30,467 nt of DNA, taken from the NCBI GenBank assembly GCA_937996795.1, contig CALKUH010000041.1:1-30467 (forward strand), given 5' to 3'. The notes below the pieces were generated by a model, which ran no database searches, was not told the origin of the DNA, and was given only the letters and a program-made list of their open reading frames with translations. Both the position numbers and the translations under genes were made by a program. Shown here piece by piece: positions 17,067-25,005 of this stretch. Origin of the DNA: an uncultured Verrucomicrobiota bacterium. Its GTDB lineage: Bacteria > Verrucomicrobiota > Kiritimatiellia > CAIVKH01. Each line of letters begins with the position of its first letter. Within the stretch, counting starts at the first letter, position 1.

Positions 17067-17258
17067 ATGAAAACGGTCCGATACATCCATTGGAAGGACG
17101 GCGGCATGTGGCTCGGTTACCTTGAGGAGTATCCGGACTACATGACGCAAGGGAAGACACTCAAGGAACTTCAGGAAAACCTGAAGGATATTTACGACGA
17201 CCTTCATGGTGGCCATATTCCGGGCGTCCGCAAGGTCTCGGAACTCCAGGTCGCATGA
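17067..17258 (+). CDS. hicB: HicB-family antitoxin, short form
   Basis: This is a 63-residue antitoxin of the HicB family with the partial RNase H-like fold only: MKTVRYIHWKDGGMWLGYLE, then EYPDYMTQGKTLKELQENL and KDIYDDLHGGHIPG. The C-terminal helix-turn-helix or ribbon domain of longer HicB proteins is absent. The ATG at 17067 fits the family start. ATGs at 17049 and 17055 in the same frame are alternatives that would add a few residues. Its stop overlaps the hicA start by 4 bp (ATGA), which couples translation of antitoxin and toxin. HicB binds and inhibits HicA. Confidence 0.88.
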   Translation: MKTVRYIHWKDGGMWLGYLEEYPDYMTQGKTLKELQENLKDIYDDLHGGHIPGVRKVSELQVA

Positions 17259-17431
17259 AACGTCGGGAGCTTGTGCGTCAGCTCGAGCAAAATGGCTGTA
17301 GACTCATCCGGCATGGCGGGCGACACGACTGGTATCAAAATCCCCGAACCGGAGTGTGCCAACCCATCCCGCGGCACACGGAGATTAACGAGCATCTCGC
17401 GCGCAGCGTTCTCCGGAAACTAAAAGACTGA
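17255..17431 (+). CDS. hicA: HicA-family toxin (mRNA interferase)
   Basis: This 58-residue protein is encoded directly after hicB. The sequence begins MKRRELVRQLEQNGCRLIRH, continues GGRHDWYQNP and VCQPIPRHTEINEHLARSVL, and ends RKLKD. This is the double-stranded RNA-binding-like fold of HicA, with the active-site histidine expected in GGRHDW (His24) and the conserved PRHTEI segment. HicA proteins cleave mRNA in a ribosome-independent way. All expected segments are intact, so the toxin is likely functional. It overlaps hicB by 4 bp and is followed 35 bp later by a terminator. Confidence 0.88.
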   Translation: MKRRELVRQLEQNGCRLIRHGGRHDWYQNPRTGVCQPIPRHTEINEHLARSVLRKLKD

Positions 17432-17465
17432 CGGCTCAACAAGACGAGATCATCGGGAGTCGTCG

Positions 17466-17485
17466 GGGGTGGTCCGCCCCTTTTT
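17466..17485 (+). terminator. rho-independent terminator of hicBA
   Basis: GGGGTG pairs with CGCCCC (one G-T wobble, 3-nt loop GTC) at 17466-17480 and is followed at once by TTTTT. It lies 35 bp after the hicA stop and separates the module from the propeller gene. Confidence 0.7.
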
Positions 17486-17539
17486 CGCTATATTTTAGCT
17501 GTTTCGCGGGTATCTCTTATCGTTGCAAGGCGCACACAC

Positions 17540-19693
17540 ATGGGGTGGGGTATGAACAGCTCCGGGCGGGCTTGGGTAGCCGTATTGGCGGGTGGACTGG
17601 TTTTCCTGATGGGGCATCTCGCGACGGCTTCCGTGCCGGACGCGCGGGGCGTTGCGCCCGGGGCCTTTCCCTCTTTTTCCGCCGGCGTGCATGCCTCGGG
17701 TTTCCGTGCGCCGGGCGGCCTCGCACTGCATCCCGACACCGGCGACTTGTTCGTGGCGGAGGAGGATGCGGGCCGCATCGCGGTCGTCCGCGCGGGCAAG
17801 ACGGTGTACACCATCGGACCCGACCTCCAGTTGCGCGATACGCTGCCGGACTGGCTGGTGACGGATGACCGCCCGCGGACGCACTGGCTGAATCCCCGCC
17901 TCGCGAATCCCGAAGGGCTCGCCTTTGGCCCGGACGGCGCGCTTTATGTCGTCGAAGACACGCCCGGCGGGCGCGTGCTCGTGTTCGAGCCGGAGGCCGA
18001 TGGCGTCTATCGGCGCGGCGCGGTCGTGCCGGTCCCGAACATGGGCGACGCCTATGCCTGGGAAGCCGTCGCCGTCAGCCGCGAGGGACGCCTGTTCCTC
18101 GTCGGCTCGTCGCACGAGCGCGGCCTCGGCGTCGGCTTCAGTTGCGTGCTCTCCCGCGATGCGGACCAGACCTGGTGGCTGGTGGACTACAGCCCGCTCG
18201 CGGCGTTCAGCGCGCTGGCGCTTTCGCGCGCGGAGGACATCGTGGTGGTCGGCGACGAATCCGTCGGTGGGCTCACCTGGTGGGACATCGCCCGCCACCG
18301 CGAGGTGCAGACGGTGACCGAGGACCTGTCGCGCATCGAGGGCCTCGCGATCCTGCCCGACGGCTCGCTCGTGATCGCGCAGGAATCGGTGCCGGCGGCG
18401 GATGGGCGTCCCGCGGGCGGGCGCCTCGTGCGCGTGGACCCCGCGGGCGGACCGCGCACGGTGATTGCGGAAGGCCTCGGCACCATCGAGTCCGTCGTCT
18501 GCGACGAGCGCACGGGGCGCCTGTATGTCACGGAGGATTCCACGGGCCGCGTGTTGAGTTTCTCCCCCGGGGCGCCGTTCGGCCCGCACCAGGAGTTACT
18601 ACAGCTCACGCGGCGCAGCGGCGAGGCGCGCCGCGGTGTGCCGCCGCGCCAGACGCCGGATTTCCTGCGCTCACTGATGAAAAAAGTCGGCGTGGAGCTG
18701 ATGGACGACGGCCGCGAGGGCGGGGGACGCGACGGCACGGTGGCCCGCGGCGATCAGATTCCGCCCATGACCCTGGAGGAACTGGGCCGCCGCATCCCGC
18801 TCGTCGCGGGGCGCGTCTCGGTCGAGCCGATTGCCGACGACCCGGACCCGATTGTCGAAGTCAGCTTCATCAACTTTTTCCCGAACCAGCTCGTCAGCGC
18901 CGACAACCGCCCGATGCCCGGGTTCTGCCTGTTCGCCGCGCGCCACCGCAGCGGCAAGATCGACCGCAGCCAGATCCTCGGCGGCCTGCAGGCGCGGCGG
19001 CTCGGACCGGACGGGAAGACCGCGATGCTGCACCCCCAGGCGATGATGATGGTGCCGCTGACCACCTGTTCCGCCGTCGAGAGCGACAACGGCGTCACCG
19101 TCACGATGGCGTTCATCGGGCTCGACCGGTTCAAAGACTGCTACCTGACCCTGAACTACGGGCGGCGCAACGAGGCGTGGTTCACCGTGTCGGGCGAGCA
19201 GTTGCGCGTGGCGCGCGCGAGTTTTTCCGAAAAACAGGCCGATGGCCGCGAGGTGATCAACTTCGCGATGACCGGCGTGCGCCCCCGCCGCGCGGAGGAC
19301 GCGACCTGGCTGCGGCTGAGCACCGAGCCCCGCTGGACGCTCCTGCTGCCCAGCACCGATCCGTGGGTTTCGCGCTGGTCGCTGGCCAACGTGCCCGACC
19401 TCGTCGCGCAGATGCGCCGGTTCAACGAAAACATAGCCGCCGAACTGCTGGCCGCCGATGAGCGCGCTGCGCAGGAAGAACTCGCACGCGGCAAGGACGA
19501 GAGCGGCGAGACGGAGGAATCCGCCGCCGTGGACAAGGCCGAACCCGGCCACGCGGAGGCCCCGAAGCCGGTGTTCGATCCGCTCGTCAATATCGAGATC
19601 GCGCCCCCGCCGGTCAGCGAGGAGGACCTCATCCTCACGAACCTCATCCTGAGCCGCATCGTCATGGGCTGGCCCTCCGGCGTCATGCCCTGA
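17540..19693 (+). CDS. exported six-bladed beta-propeller protein (NHL/SMP-30 type) with unknown C-terminal half
   Basis: This is a 717-residue protein with a signal peptide (AWVAVLAGGLVFLMGHLATA, cleavage near residues 30-31). Residues about 50-350 contain six repeats of the NHL/SMP-30 kind: FRAPGGLALHPDTGDLFVAE, LANPEGLAFGPDGALYVVED, WEAVAVSREGRLFLVG, FSALALSRAEDIVVVGDE, IEGLAILPDGSLVIAQE and IESVVCDERTGRLYVTED. The remaining 350 residues (including VEVSFINFFPNQLVSADN and GVTVTMAFIGLDRFKDCYL) match nothing I recognise; an acidic Ala/Glu-rich linker near residue 650 precedes a hydrophobic end. ATG at 17540 has AAGG 9 nt upstream; ATG at 17552 is possible. The phospholipase D-like gene follows after 15 bp, so they are probably co-transcribed. 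Confidence 0.8.
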   Translation: MGWGMNSSGRAWVAVLAGGLVFLMGHLATASVPDARGVAPGAFPSFSAGVHASGFRAPGGLALHPDTGDLFVAEEDAGRIAVVRAGKTVYTIGPDLQLRDTLPDWLVTDDRPRTHWLNPRLANPEGLAFGPDGALYVVEDTPGGRVLVFEPEADGVYRRGAVVPVPNMGDAYAWEAVAVSREGRLFLVGSSHERGLGVGFSCVLSRDADQTWWLVDYSPLAAFSALALSRAEDIVVVGDESVGGLTWWDIARHREVQTVTEDLSRIEGLAILPDGSLVIAQESVPAADGRPAGGRLVRVDPAGGPRTVIAEGLGTIESVVCDERTGRLYVTEDSTGRVLSFSPGAPFGPHQELLQLTRRSGEARRGVPPRQTPDFLRSLMKKVGVELMDDGREGGGRDGTVARGDQIPPMTLEELGRRIPLVAGRVSVEPIADDPDPIVEVSFINFFPNQLVSADNRPMPGFCLFAARHRSGKIDRSQILGGLQARRLGPDGKTAMLHPQAMMMVPLTTCSAVESDNGVTVTMAFIGLDRFKDCYLTLNYGRRNEAWFTVSGEQLRVARASFSEKQADGREVINFAMTGVRPRRAEDATWLRLSTEPRWTLLLPSTDPWVSRWSLANVPDLVAQMRRFNENIAAELLAADERAAQEELARGKDESGETEESAAVDKAEPGHAEAPKPVFDPLVNIEIAPPPVSEEDLILTNLILSRIVMGWPSGVMP

Positions 19694-19708
19694 TTCCCGG
19701 GCGCCCGT

Positions 19709-20791
19709 ATGCGAGGTCGCGTTCATCTCCTCCTTGCGCTTGTGTGCGTGCTCGCGGTCCCCGCGGGCGCGCAGCCGTACCACGAAATATTTAACGCCAC
19801 GAAGGCCGTGGGCCGGTTCGGCGATGCGCCCGCCACGCTGTACCTCGCGCCGTCTCCGTATATTTCCGACGGCCTCGTCGAGTTCATCCGGGGCGCGACG
19901 TCCACGCTCGATGTGTGCGTGTTTGAGGTGAACCTGCCGAAGGTCATGGACGCGCTGCTCGACGCGCGGGAGCGCAAGGTCACCGTGCGCGTGGCCGTGC
20001 CGCCGAGCGCGCGGCCGACGGAGTACGAGGCGGAGTTGTATGAGCAGTTCCGGAGCCTGGAGCGCCGGAAGATGCTGCGCTATACGCAGAACAAATCCGG
20101 CCTGATGCACAACAAGTTCATGGTCGCCGACGGCCTGCGCATCTGGACGGGGTCCTACAACTTCACGCGTAACGACACCGAGTACAACGACAACAACGCG
20201 CTGACCTTCGCGAGCCCGGAGCTGGCGGCAAATTATACGGCGGAATTCGAGGAAATCTGGGCGGGTGTGCATGGAAAACGGAACGCGACGCCCACGCCGC
20301 ATCCCGTCGTCCACATGGGCGCCACGACCATCCGGAACCTGTTCGCGCCGGAGGACGACCTGGAGGGCGCGATCGTGGAGGAGGTCCTCAAGGCGACGAA
20401 CAACGTCTACATGATGGCGTTCGCGTTCACCGACGTGGCGATTTTTAATGCGCTGTCAAACCGGGTGGTCAACGGGGTCAAGGTGTACACGCTGTTCGAG
20501 CAGAGCCTGGCCCGGCAGCGGTCGTCGCGGCTCAAGGATTTGCGCGAGATCGGCGCGACCGTTCGCATTTCGCCGAACAACGGGCAGATGCACCACAAGG
20601 TCATCGTCGTGGACGACAACGTCGTCATCACCGGCTCCGCCAACTTCTCCGCCTCCGCGCTGAAGGTGAACGACGAGAACCTGCTGATCTTCAACAGCCG
20701 CGACCTCGCCCGCGCCATGACCCGCGAGTTCACCCGCTGCTGGCAGGCCCAGCCCTACATCTGGAACAAGTGGAGCCAGAAGGTCCGCTGA
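19709..20791 (+). CDS. exported phospholipase D-like protein with two HKD motifs
   Basis: This is a 360-residue protein with a signal peptide (HLLLALVCVLAVPAGA, cleavage expected before QPYHE). Both catalytic motifs are intact: MHNKFMVAD with His134, Lys136 and Asp141, followed by WTGSYNFTRND; and MHHKVIVVD with His295, Lys297 and Asp302, followed by ITGSANFSASA. The two halves are the expected pseudo-dimer of the PLD superfamily, which includes phospholipases, cardiolipin synthases and nucleases such as Nuc. The size, the GSYNF/GSANFS strings and export resemble the bacterial nuclease-like group, but the substrate is unresolved. It lies 15 bp after the propeller gene. Confidence 0.88.
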   Translation: MRGRVHLLLALVCVLAVPAGAQPYHEIFNATKAVGRFGDAPATLYLAPSPYISDGLVEFIRGATSTLDVCVFEVNLPKVMDALLDARERKVTVRVAVPPSARPTEYEAELYEQFRSLERRKMLRYTQNKSGLMHNKFMVADGLRIWTGSYNFTRNDTEYNDNNALTFASPELAANYTAEFEEIWAGVHGKRNATPTPHPVVHMGATTIRNLFAPEDDLEGAIVEEVLKATNNVYMMAFAFTDVAIFNALSNRVVNGVKVYTLFEQSLARQRSSRLKDLREIGATVRISPNNGQMHHKVIVVDDNVVITGSANFSASALKVNDENLLIFNSRDLARAMTREFTRCWQAQPYIWNKWSQKVR

Positions 20792-20807
20792 CCGCGCGCC
20801 GGTCAGC
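20787..20807 (+). terminator. hairpin spanning the stop codon of the PLD-like gene
   Basis: GCTGACC (20787-20793) pairs perfectly with GGTCAGC (20801-20807) around a 7-nt loop, and the TGA stop is inside the left arm. No T-run follows; it may end transcription with assistance or protect the 3' end. Confidence 0.4.
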
Positions 20808-20865
20808 AAATCGGAAACTCAACCACCGCGGCGTGAAGCACCCCCGGAGCGCCCCCCGCCCTCCT

Positions 20866-20897
20866 CACCGGTTACAGGTCACCGAACACCGGTCACC
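20866..20897. repeat. CACCGGT/GGTCACC repeat overlapping the toxin gene end
   Basis: CACCGGTTACAGGT followed by CACCGAACACCGGTCACC forms two related units of the ACCGGTCACC type common between genes in related phyla. The last five codons of the nucleotidyltransferase and its stop lie within it. Confidence 0.5.
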
Positions 20898-21463
20898 TCA
20901 TCCCCTTCGGCGGGGAACACCTTTGCCAACAGTTCGGAAAGGCCCCGGCGTTGGGCCGTTTCCGACATCCACGCCTGATCCAGGTCGTCACACATCGCCA
21001 CGATCGCACGGCTGTCCAGCAGATGCTTCTCCGAGCCTCCTTCGCGGTAGTATTCGAGTTTTCGCAAAATGACGTACTCGGGAGGTGCCACCTGGATCTC
21101 CACGCCATCCAGCGTCAGCCTCCGACGATGCTGCATCCCCCATTGGTGCAGTGCATCGCGCCCGGCAAGATAGATGTCGGCCTTCATCCCGGTGGCATGA
21201 TGAATCAAGTTGAAATGTCCTCGCTGGGGTCGGCGGCTTTCCGCCTCGAGCACCTCAAGCGGCGGGCAGTAAAACTGATCGACAGGAAACGCCGCTGCAA
21301 AGGCTTCGACGGCGGTTGCCGGCAGCTCCACCACCAGATCCACGTCATGGGTGAAGCGCGGTTCGCCATATAGCGTGGCGGCAACCGAGCCGGTCACCAT
21401 GTAGGGGCACTGCAGCCGGTTGAGCGCCGCGACGAAGACAAGGAATGGATTATCCGCCTGCAT
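20879..21463 (-). CDS. nucleotidyltransferase, MenT1/AbiEii-like toxin
   Basis: This is a 194-residue minimal nucleotidyltransferase. Residues 25-43 (GSVAATLYGEPRFTHDVDL) carry the Gly-Ser and the Asp40-x-Asp42 metal site; KADIYLAGRD (Lys94, Asp96) supplies the third acid; PPEYVILRKLEYYREGG and SEKHLLD are the conserved helices of the group. It is preceded, with a 14-bp overlap, by a small gene resembling Rv0078B. In Mycobacterium tuberculosis the pair Rv0078A/Rv0078B (MenT1/MenA1) is a toxin-antitoxin system of this type, and related MenT toxins add nucleotides to tRNA ends. Identity of the toxin activity here is inference. The final residues VTGVR come from a repeat. Confidence 0.8.
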   Translation of the reverse strand: MQADNPFLVFVAALNRLQCPYMVTGSVAATLYGEPRFTHDVDLVVELPATAVEAFAAAFPVDQFYCPPLEVLEAESRRPQRGHFNLIHHATGMKADIYLAGRDALHQWGMQHRRRLTLDGVEIQVAPPEYVILRKLEYYREGGSEKHLLDSRAIVAMCDDLDQAWMSETAQRRGLSELLAKVFPAEGDEVTGVR

Positions 21464-21635
21464 GGATGAAAATTCGCCGGACGGCTTCTTCGATGCGCGA
21501 CTCCGGCCAGTCGGGATGACGGCTTCGCAAATAGGCCGCTTTCAGGCGCCACGCCATATGCCAGTACGTCCCGAGCAATCGGAACTTGTCGGCCGGCGTC
21601 ATCGCCCGCAAATCAGCTCGCTGCACACGATCCAT
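21450..21635 (-). CDS. small Rv0078B-like (MenA1-type) antitoxin
   Basis: This is a 61-residue protein beginning MDRVQRADLRAMTPADKFR and ending with RLKAAYLRSRHPDWPESRIE and EAVRRIFIHAGG. The pattern of an MTPxxK helix, then LRxxHPDWPExxIExxVRRIF, is that of the small proteins named after Rv0078B, which precede nucleotidyltransferase toxins. Two ATGs (21641 and 21635) are close; I chose the second, with GGTG about 8 nt upstream. The frame is open to 21707 but the added part is unlike the family. The gene overlaps the nucleotidyltransferase by 14 bp, as expected for a coupled toxin-antitoxin pair. Confidence 0.78.
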   Translation of the reverse strand: MDRVQRADLRAMTPADKFRLLGTYWHMAWRLKAAYLRSRHPDWPESRIEEAVRRIFIHAGG

Positions 21636-21695
21636 AGACATCACCGTGTCACATCGCCGCAACGCCGTGAAGTTCAAACGCCCGCGATTTGCGCG

Positions 21696-21701
21696 ATTGT
21701 A
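21696..21701 (-). promoter_or_regulatory. possible -10 box of the MenAT-like pair
   Basis: TACAAT on the minus strand lies 60 bp before the antitoxin ATG. A TTGCCC about 19 bp further up overlaps an eight-C run and could serve as a poor -35 element. This is a suggestion only. Confidence 0.25.
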
Positions 21702-21761
21702 TCGCAAGGCGCTCCGGGGGGGGCAATCCGCAGTTGGAATCGGCGTGAGGAGGAGGACGGG

Positions 21762-23045
21762 TCAGGGCGTGGAGAGGACGTTTGATTCGCCTTCGGATTT
21801 GGCGATGACGACGGCGCCGGTGGCGTCGCCGAAGACGTTTACGGTCGTGCGGCACATGTCGAGGATGCGGTCGGTGGCGAGGATGAGGCCGATGCCCTCG
21901 GCGGGGAGGCCGATGTTCTGGAGGATCAGCACGATGGCGACGAGGCTGGCGGCGGGGATGCCGGCGACGCCGACGGAGGTGAGGATGGCGAGCGCGACGA
22001 CGGTGAACTGGGTCGCGAAGGTCAACTCCAGGCCGTAGGCCTGCGCGATGAAGAGCGCGGCGACGCATTCGTAGAGCGCGGTGCCGTCCATGTTCACCGT
22101 CGCGCCGAGCGGAATGACGAAGCTGCTGACGCGGTTGGAGACGCCGGCGCGTTTTTCCGCGCAGTCCATGCTGACCGGCACGGTGGCGGTGGAGGAGCTG
22201 GTGGAAAACGCGGTGAGCAGGGCGGGGGTCATCGCGCGGAAGTGGCGCCACGGCTTGATGCGCGCGAGCAGGAGGAGCAGCAGCGGCAGGGTGAGGAACA
22301 TATGGGTTCCGAGGGCGAGCACGACGGTCGCGAAGAAGGCGGCGAGCGGGCGCCAGGCGTCGATGCCGGTGGTGGCGACAACGCGCGCGACGAGGCCGAA
22401 CACGCCGAGCGGCGCGAACCGCAGGATCCAGTCGGTCAGCAGCATCATCACGTCGTACAGGCCCTGGATCAAACCGCGCAGCGGCGCGCCGGATGCGGCG
22501 GGCACGCGCGCGAGGAAGAAGCCGAACAGCAGCGAGAAGACGATGAGGCCGAGCAAATCGCCCTCCGCGGCGGACGACACGACGTTGGTCGGCACCATGC
22601 GCAGCAGGATGTCGGCGAAATCCTGACCCGTGCGGCCCGCGACTTTTTCCTGCACGGCGGCGGTTTCCGCGGACAGGCCGATGAGGTCGCGCGCGGGCTC
22701 GCCGTTTACGACGCCGGGCTGGATCGCCTGTACCCAGACCAGTCCGGTCAACACGGCGAGGGTGGTGGTCGCGAAATAGAAGCCGAGTGTTTTTGCGCCG
22801 AGCCGTCCGAAGTCGCGCCCGCCGCCAAGCTGCGCGATGCCGTTGATGACCGCGCTGACCACGAGCGGGACGGTGATCATCTTCAGCGCATTGAGGAACA
22901 GCGTGCCGAGCATCCGATAGGCGTTGAGCGCCCAGCCGACGGGCTCGCCGCTGAGGCCGCCCGTCGCGAGCCCCGCCGCGACCGCCGCGAGGAGGGCGAT
23001 GAAGATTTGAACGTGGAGCGGAATGCGGAGCAGGCGCGTGAGCAT
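21762..23045 (-). CDS. dicarboxylate/amino acid:cation symporter (GltP/DctA family)
   Basis: This is an inner-membrane carrier of 427 residues with the family's fold of eight helices and two re-entrant hairpins. The serine-rich first hairpin appears as AFSTSSSTATVPVS, helix 7 as PLGATVNMDGTALYECVAAL, the second hairpin as SVGVAGIPAAS, and helix 8 as DRILDMCRTTVNVFGDATGA. The Asp-x-x-Arg pair in DMCRT corresponds to the residues that bind the amino group and side-chain carboxylate in Glt(Ph), so aspartate, glutamate or a C4-dicarboxylate is the likely substrate, driven by sodium or protons. ATG at 23045 was chosen; a GTG at 23048 would add one residue. It appears monocistronic. Confidence 0.93.
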   Translation of the reverse strand: MLTRLLRIPLHVQIFIALLAAVAAGLATGGLSGEPVGWALNAYRMLGTLFLNALKMITVPLVVSAVINGIAQLGGGRDFGRLGAKTLGFYFATTTLAVLTGLVWVQAIQPGVVNGEPARDLIGLSAETAAVQEKVAGRTGQDFADILLRMVPTNVVSSAAEGDLLGLIVFSLLFGFFLARVPAASGAPLRGLIQGLYDVMMLLTDWILRFAPLGVFGLVARVVATTGIDAWRPLAAFFATVVLALGTHMFLTLPLLLLLLARIKPWRHFRAMTPALLTAFSTSSSTATVPVSMDCAEKRAGVSNRVSSFVIPLGATVNMDGTALYECVAALFIAQAYGLELTFATQFTVVALAILTSVGVAGIPAASLVAIVLILQNIGLPAEGIGLILATDRILDMCRTTVNVFGDATGAVVIAKSEGESNVLSTP

Positions 23046-23176
23046 CACGGAAGTTTACCGCGCATCGCGGTGGGGGCAACGATCGAATTTTGCGCGTGTT
23101 TCTGAGTGGGGAATTAACCACCCGCTTCGCTTGAGTTCACGGAGAAGATTTTTTTGGCGAAGAATTAAAAATCCCC

Positions 23177-23206
23177 TTTCCGTGCCTCTGTGCACTCCGT
23201 GGTGAA
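23177..23206. repeat. ACCACGGAG-type interspersed repeat
   Basis: The minus strand reads TTCACCACGGAGTGCACAG followed by AGGCACGGAAA. This motif is widely seen between genes in Verrucomicrobia-related genomes. It lies in the 202-bp gap between the ABC exporter and the symporter; a related GTTCACGGAGAAG stands at 23135-23147. Confidence 0.65.
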
Positions 23207-23247
23207 GTTCCTGCTTCGGGCGGAGCGACGACGAGGACGAGGCGAAG

Positions 23248-25005
23248 TTACGTCACCAGTTCGCCGCCGGGGCCGAGGGCCTGGGCGGTGAGGAGGTCGC
23301 TGAAGTAGCCGCCGCGGCGGCGGAGTTCGTCGAACGTGCCCTCCTCGGCGATGCGGCCCTGGTCCATGACGACCACGCGGTCGGCCTTGCGGATGGTGCT
23401 GAGGCGGTGGGCGATGGTGATGACCGTGCGCCCGGCGGCGAGCCGTTCGAGGGCCTCCTGCACGAGGCGTTCGCTTTCGTAGTCGAGCGCGGAGGTGGCC
23501 TCGTCGAGGATGAGGATGCGCGGGTCGCGCAGCAGCGCGCGCGCGATGGAGAGGCGCTGGCGCTGGCCGCCGGAGAGCATGACGCCGCGCTCGCCGACCT
23601 TGGTTTCGTAACCCTCGGGCATGCGCAGGATGAATTCCTCGGCGTTCGCGAGGCGCGCGGCTTCGCGAATCTGTTCGTCCGTCGCGTCGGGCTTCGCGAA
23701 TTTGATGTTTTCCGCGACCGTGCCGGAGAGCAACAGGCTTTCCTGGAGGACCACGGCGCACTGCTTGCGCAGCCACCGCATGTCGAGGTCCGCCTGCGGC
23801 GTTTCGTCGATGAAGACGGTGCCCTGGCCCGCGCGGTAGAGGCCGAGGATGAGGTAGGTGATCGTGCTCTTGCCCGCGCCGGAGTGGCCGACGAGCGCGA
23901 CGTGTTCGCCGGGCTTGATGCGCAGCGAGAAGTCGCTGATCACCGCGCGCGTCGTCTCCGGGTAGGCGAACGTGACGTGGTCGAACCGGATGTCGCCGCG
24001 CAGCGGGGCGGGCGCGCGCGTGCCCTTCCATTCCTCGACATAGGTGGAGTCGAGCAGTTCCTTGATGCTGCGGTAGCTCTCCTGGCCCATGAAGTACTGC
24101 TCGCTGACCGTGGCGAACAGGTGGACCGGCATCATGATGACCGGCAGGCCGGCCATGAAGGCGAGCAGCGTGCCGATGGTCATCGAGCCCTGGATGACGA
24201 ACCACGCGCCGCCCGCGATGACGAGCAGCGAGAGGAATTGCGTCGTGGCGTAGGAGAAGGTGTTGAACATCGAGTTGATGCTCGTCAGTTCGACCTTGGC
24301 CTGGGCGAGCGCGTGGCTGCGCTCGTCGAGCCGCGCGGTGACCTGCTTCTCCTCGCCGAGCGAGCGCACGAGGCGGAGCGCGGTGATGGCCTCGCTGGCC
24401 GAGCCGGTGAGCCGCTCCTGCGCGAGGCGGTTGCTTTCGTTGGAGACGCGGATGCGGTCGTGGAACGTCTGCCGGATGTAGATGAAAATCGGCACCATCA
24501 TCAACAGCGCGATGGAGAGCTGCCAGTGCAGCGCGACGAGGATGAGCGTGATGCTGAGCGAATAGAGGATGTTCGGCAGGAACTGGTTCAGGATCTGCGA
24601 GGCCGCGCCCTCGATCTTCTGCGTGTCGAACGCGTATTTCGAGAGCAGGCGCCCGGTTTTCTGGCGGTCGAGATAGCCGAAGTTCAGGAAGTGCAGCTTG
24701 TTGAAGATTTCGCCGCGCAAGTCGGTCAGCAGCGCGGCCATCTCGCGGCCGATCGTGATCGCGCCCGCGACGGCGAACGCATAGTGCAGGAAGAGCAGGC
24801 CGACGAAGATCAGGCTGATGACGAGGATGCCGGCCTTGTCGCCCGTCCGCACATGCTCGTCGATGATGATCTGGAAGAGCCACGGGCAGGGGGCGATGAC
24901 GATGCAGCGGAGGATCGCCAGCGTGACGCCGCGCGAGAAGCGTTTGCGCTGGCTGGCAAGGAATCCGACGAGCGTGGTGGACTGGAGCAGGGAGGAGTCG
25001 TTCAT
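23248..25005 (-). CDS. ABC exporter, fused permease and ATPase
   Basis: This is a 585-residue half-transporter. Residues 1-325 hold the six-helix exporter domain with LLSKYAFDTQKIEGAASQIL and the EAITALRLVRSLGEE coupling region. The ATPase domain has Walker A GHSGAGKST (373-381), Q-loop Gln421, signature LSGGQ (477-481), Walker B ILILDEATSALD (Asp501, Glu502) and the switch His533 in IAHRLSTI. No peptidase C39 domain is present. It overlaps the adaptor gene by 4 bp, which suggests a type I secretion-like or efflux assembly spanning the envelope. Substrate unknown: no leader-peptide substrate gene is adjacent. Confidence 0.95.
   Translation of the reverse strand: MNDSSLLQSTTLVGFLASQRKRFSRGVTLAILRCIVIAPCPWLFQIIIDEHVRTGDKAGILVISLIFVGLLFLHYAFAVAGAITIGREMAALLTDLRGEIFNKLHFLNFGYLDRQKTGRLLSKYAFDTQKIEGAASQILNQFLPNILYSLSITLILVALHWQLSIALLMMVPIFIYIRQTFHDRIRVSNESNRLAQERLTGSASEAITALRLVRSLGEEKQVTARLDERSHALAQAKVELTSINSMFNTFSYATTQFLSLLVIAGGAWFVIQGSMTIGTLLAFMAGLPVIMMPVHLFATVSEQYFMGQESYRSIKELLDSTYVEEWKGTRAPAPLRGDIRFDHVTFAYPETTRAVISDFSLRIKPGEHVALVGHSGAGKSTITYLILGLYRAGQGTVFIDETPQADLDMRWLRKQCAVVLQESLLLSGTVAENIKFAKPDATDEQIREAARLANAEEFILRMPEGYETKVGERGVMLSGGQRQRLSIARALLRDPRILILDEATSALDYESERLVQEALERLAAGRTVITIAHRLSTIRKADRVVVMDQGRIAEEGTFDELRRRGGYFSDLLTAQALGPGGELVT

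Noticed and set aside
18142..19461. A 439-codon plus-strand frame inside the propeller gene
   Set aside because: The propeller frame has a signal peptide and six recognisable repeats; this overlapping frame is Arg/Gly-rich and without motifs.
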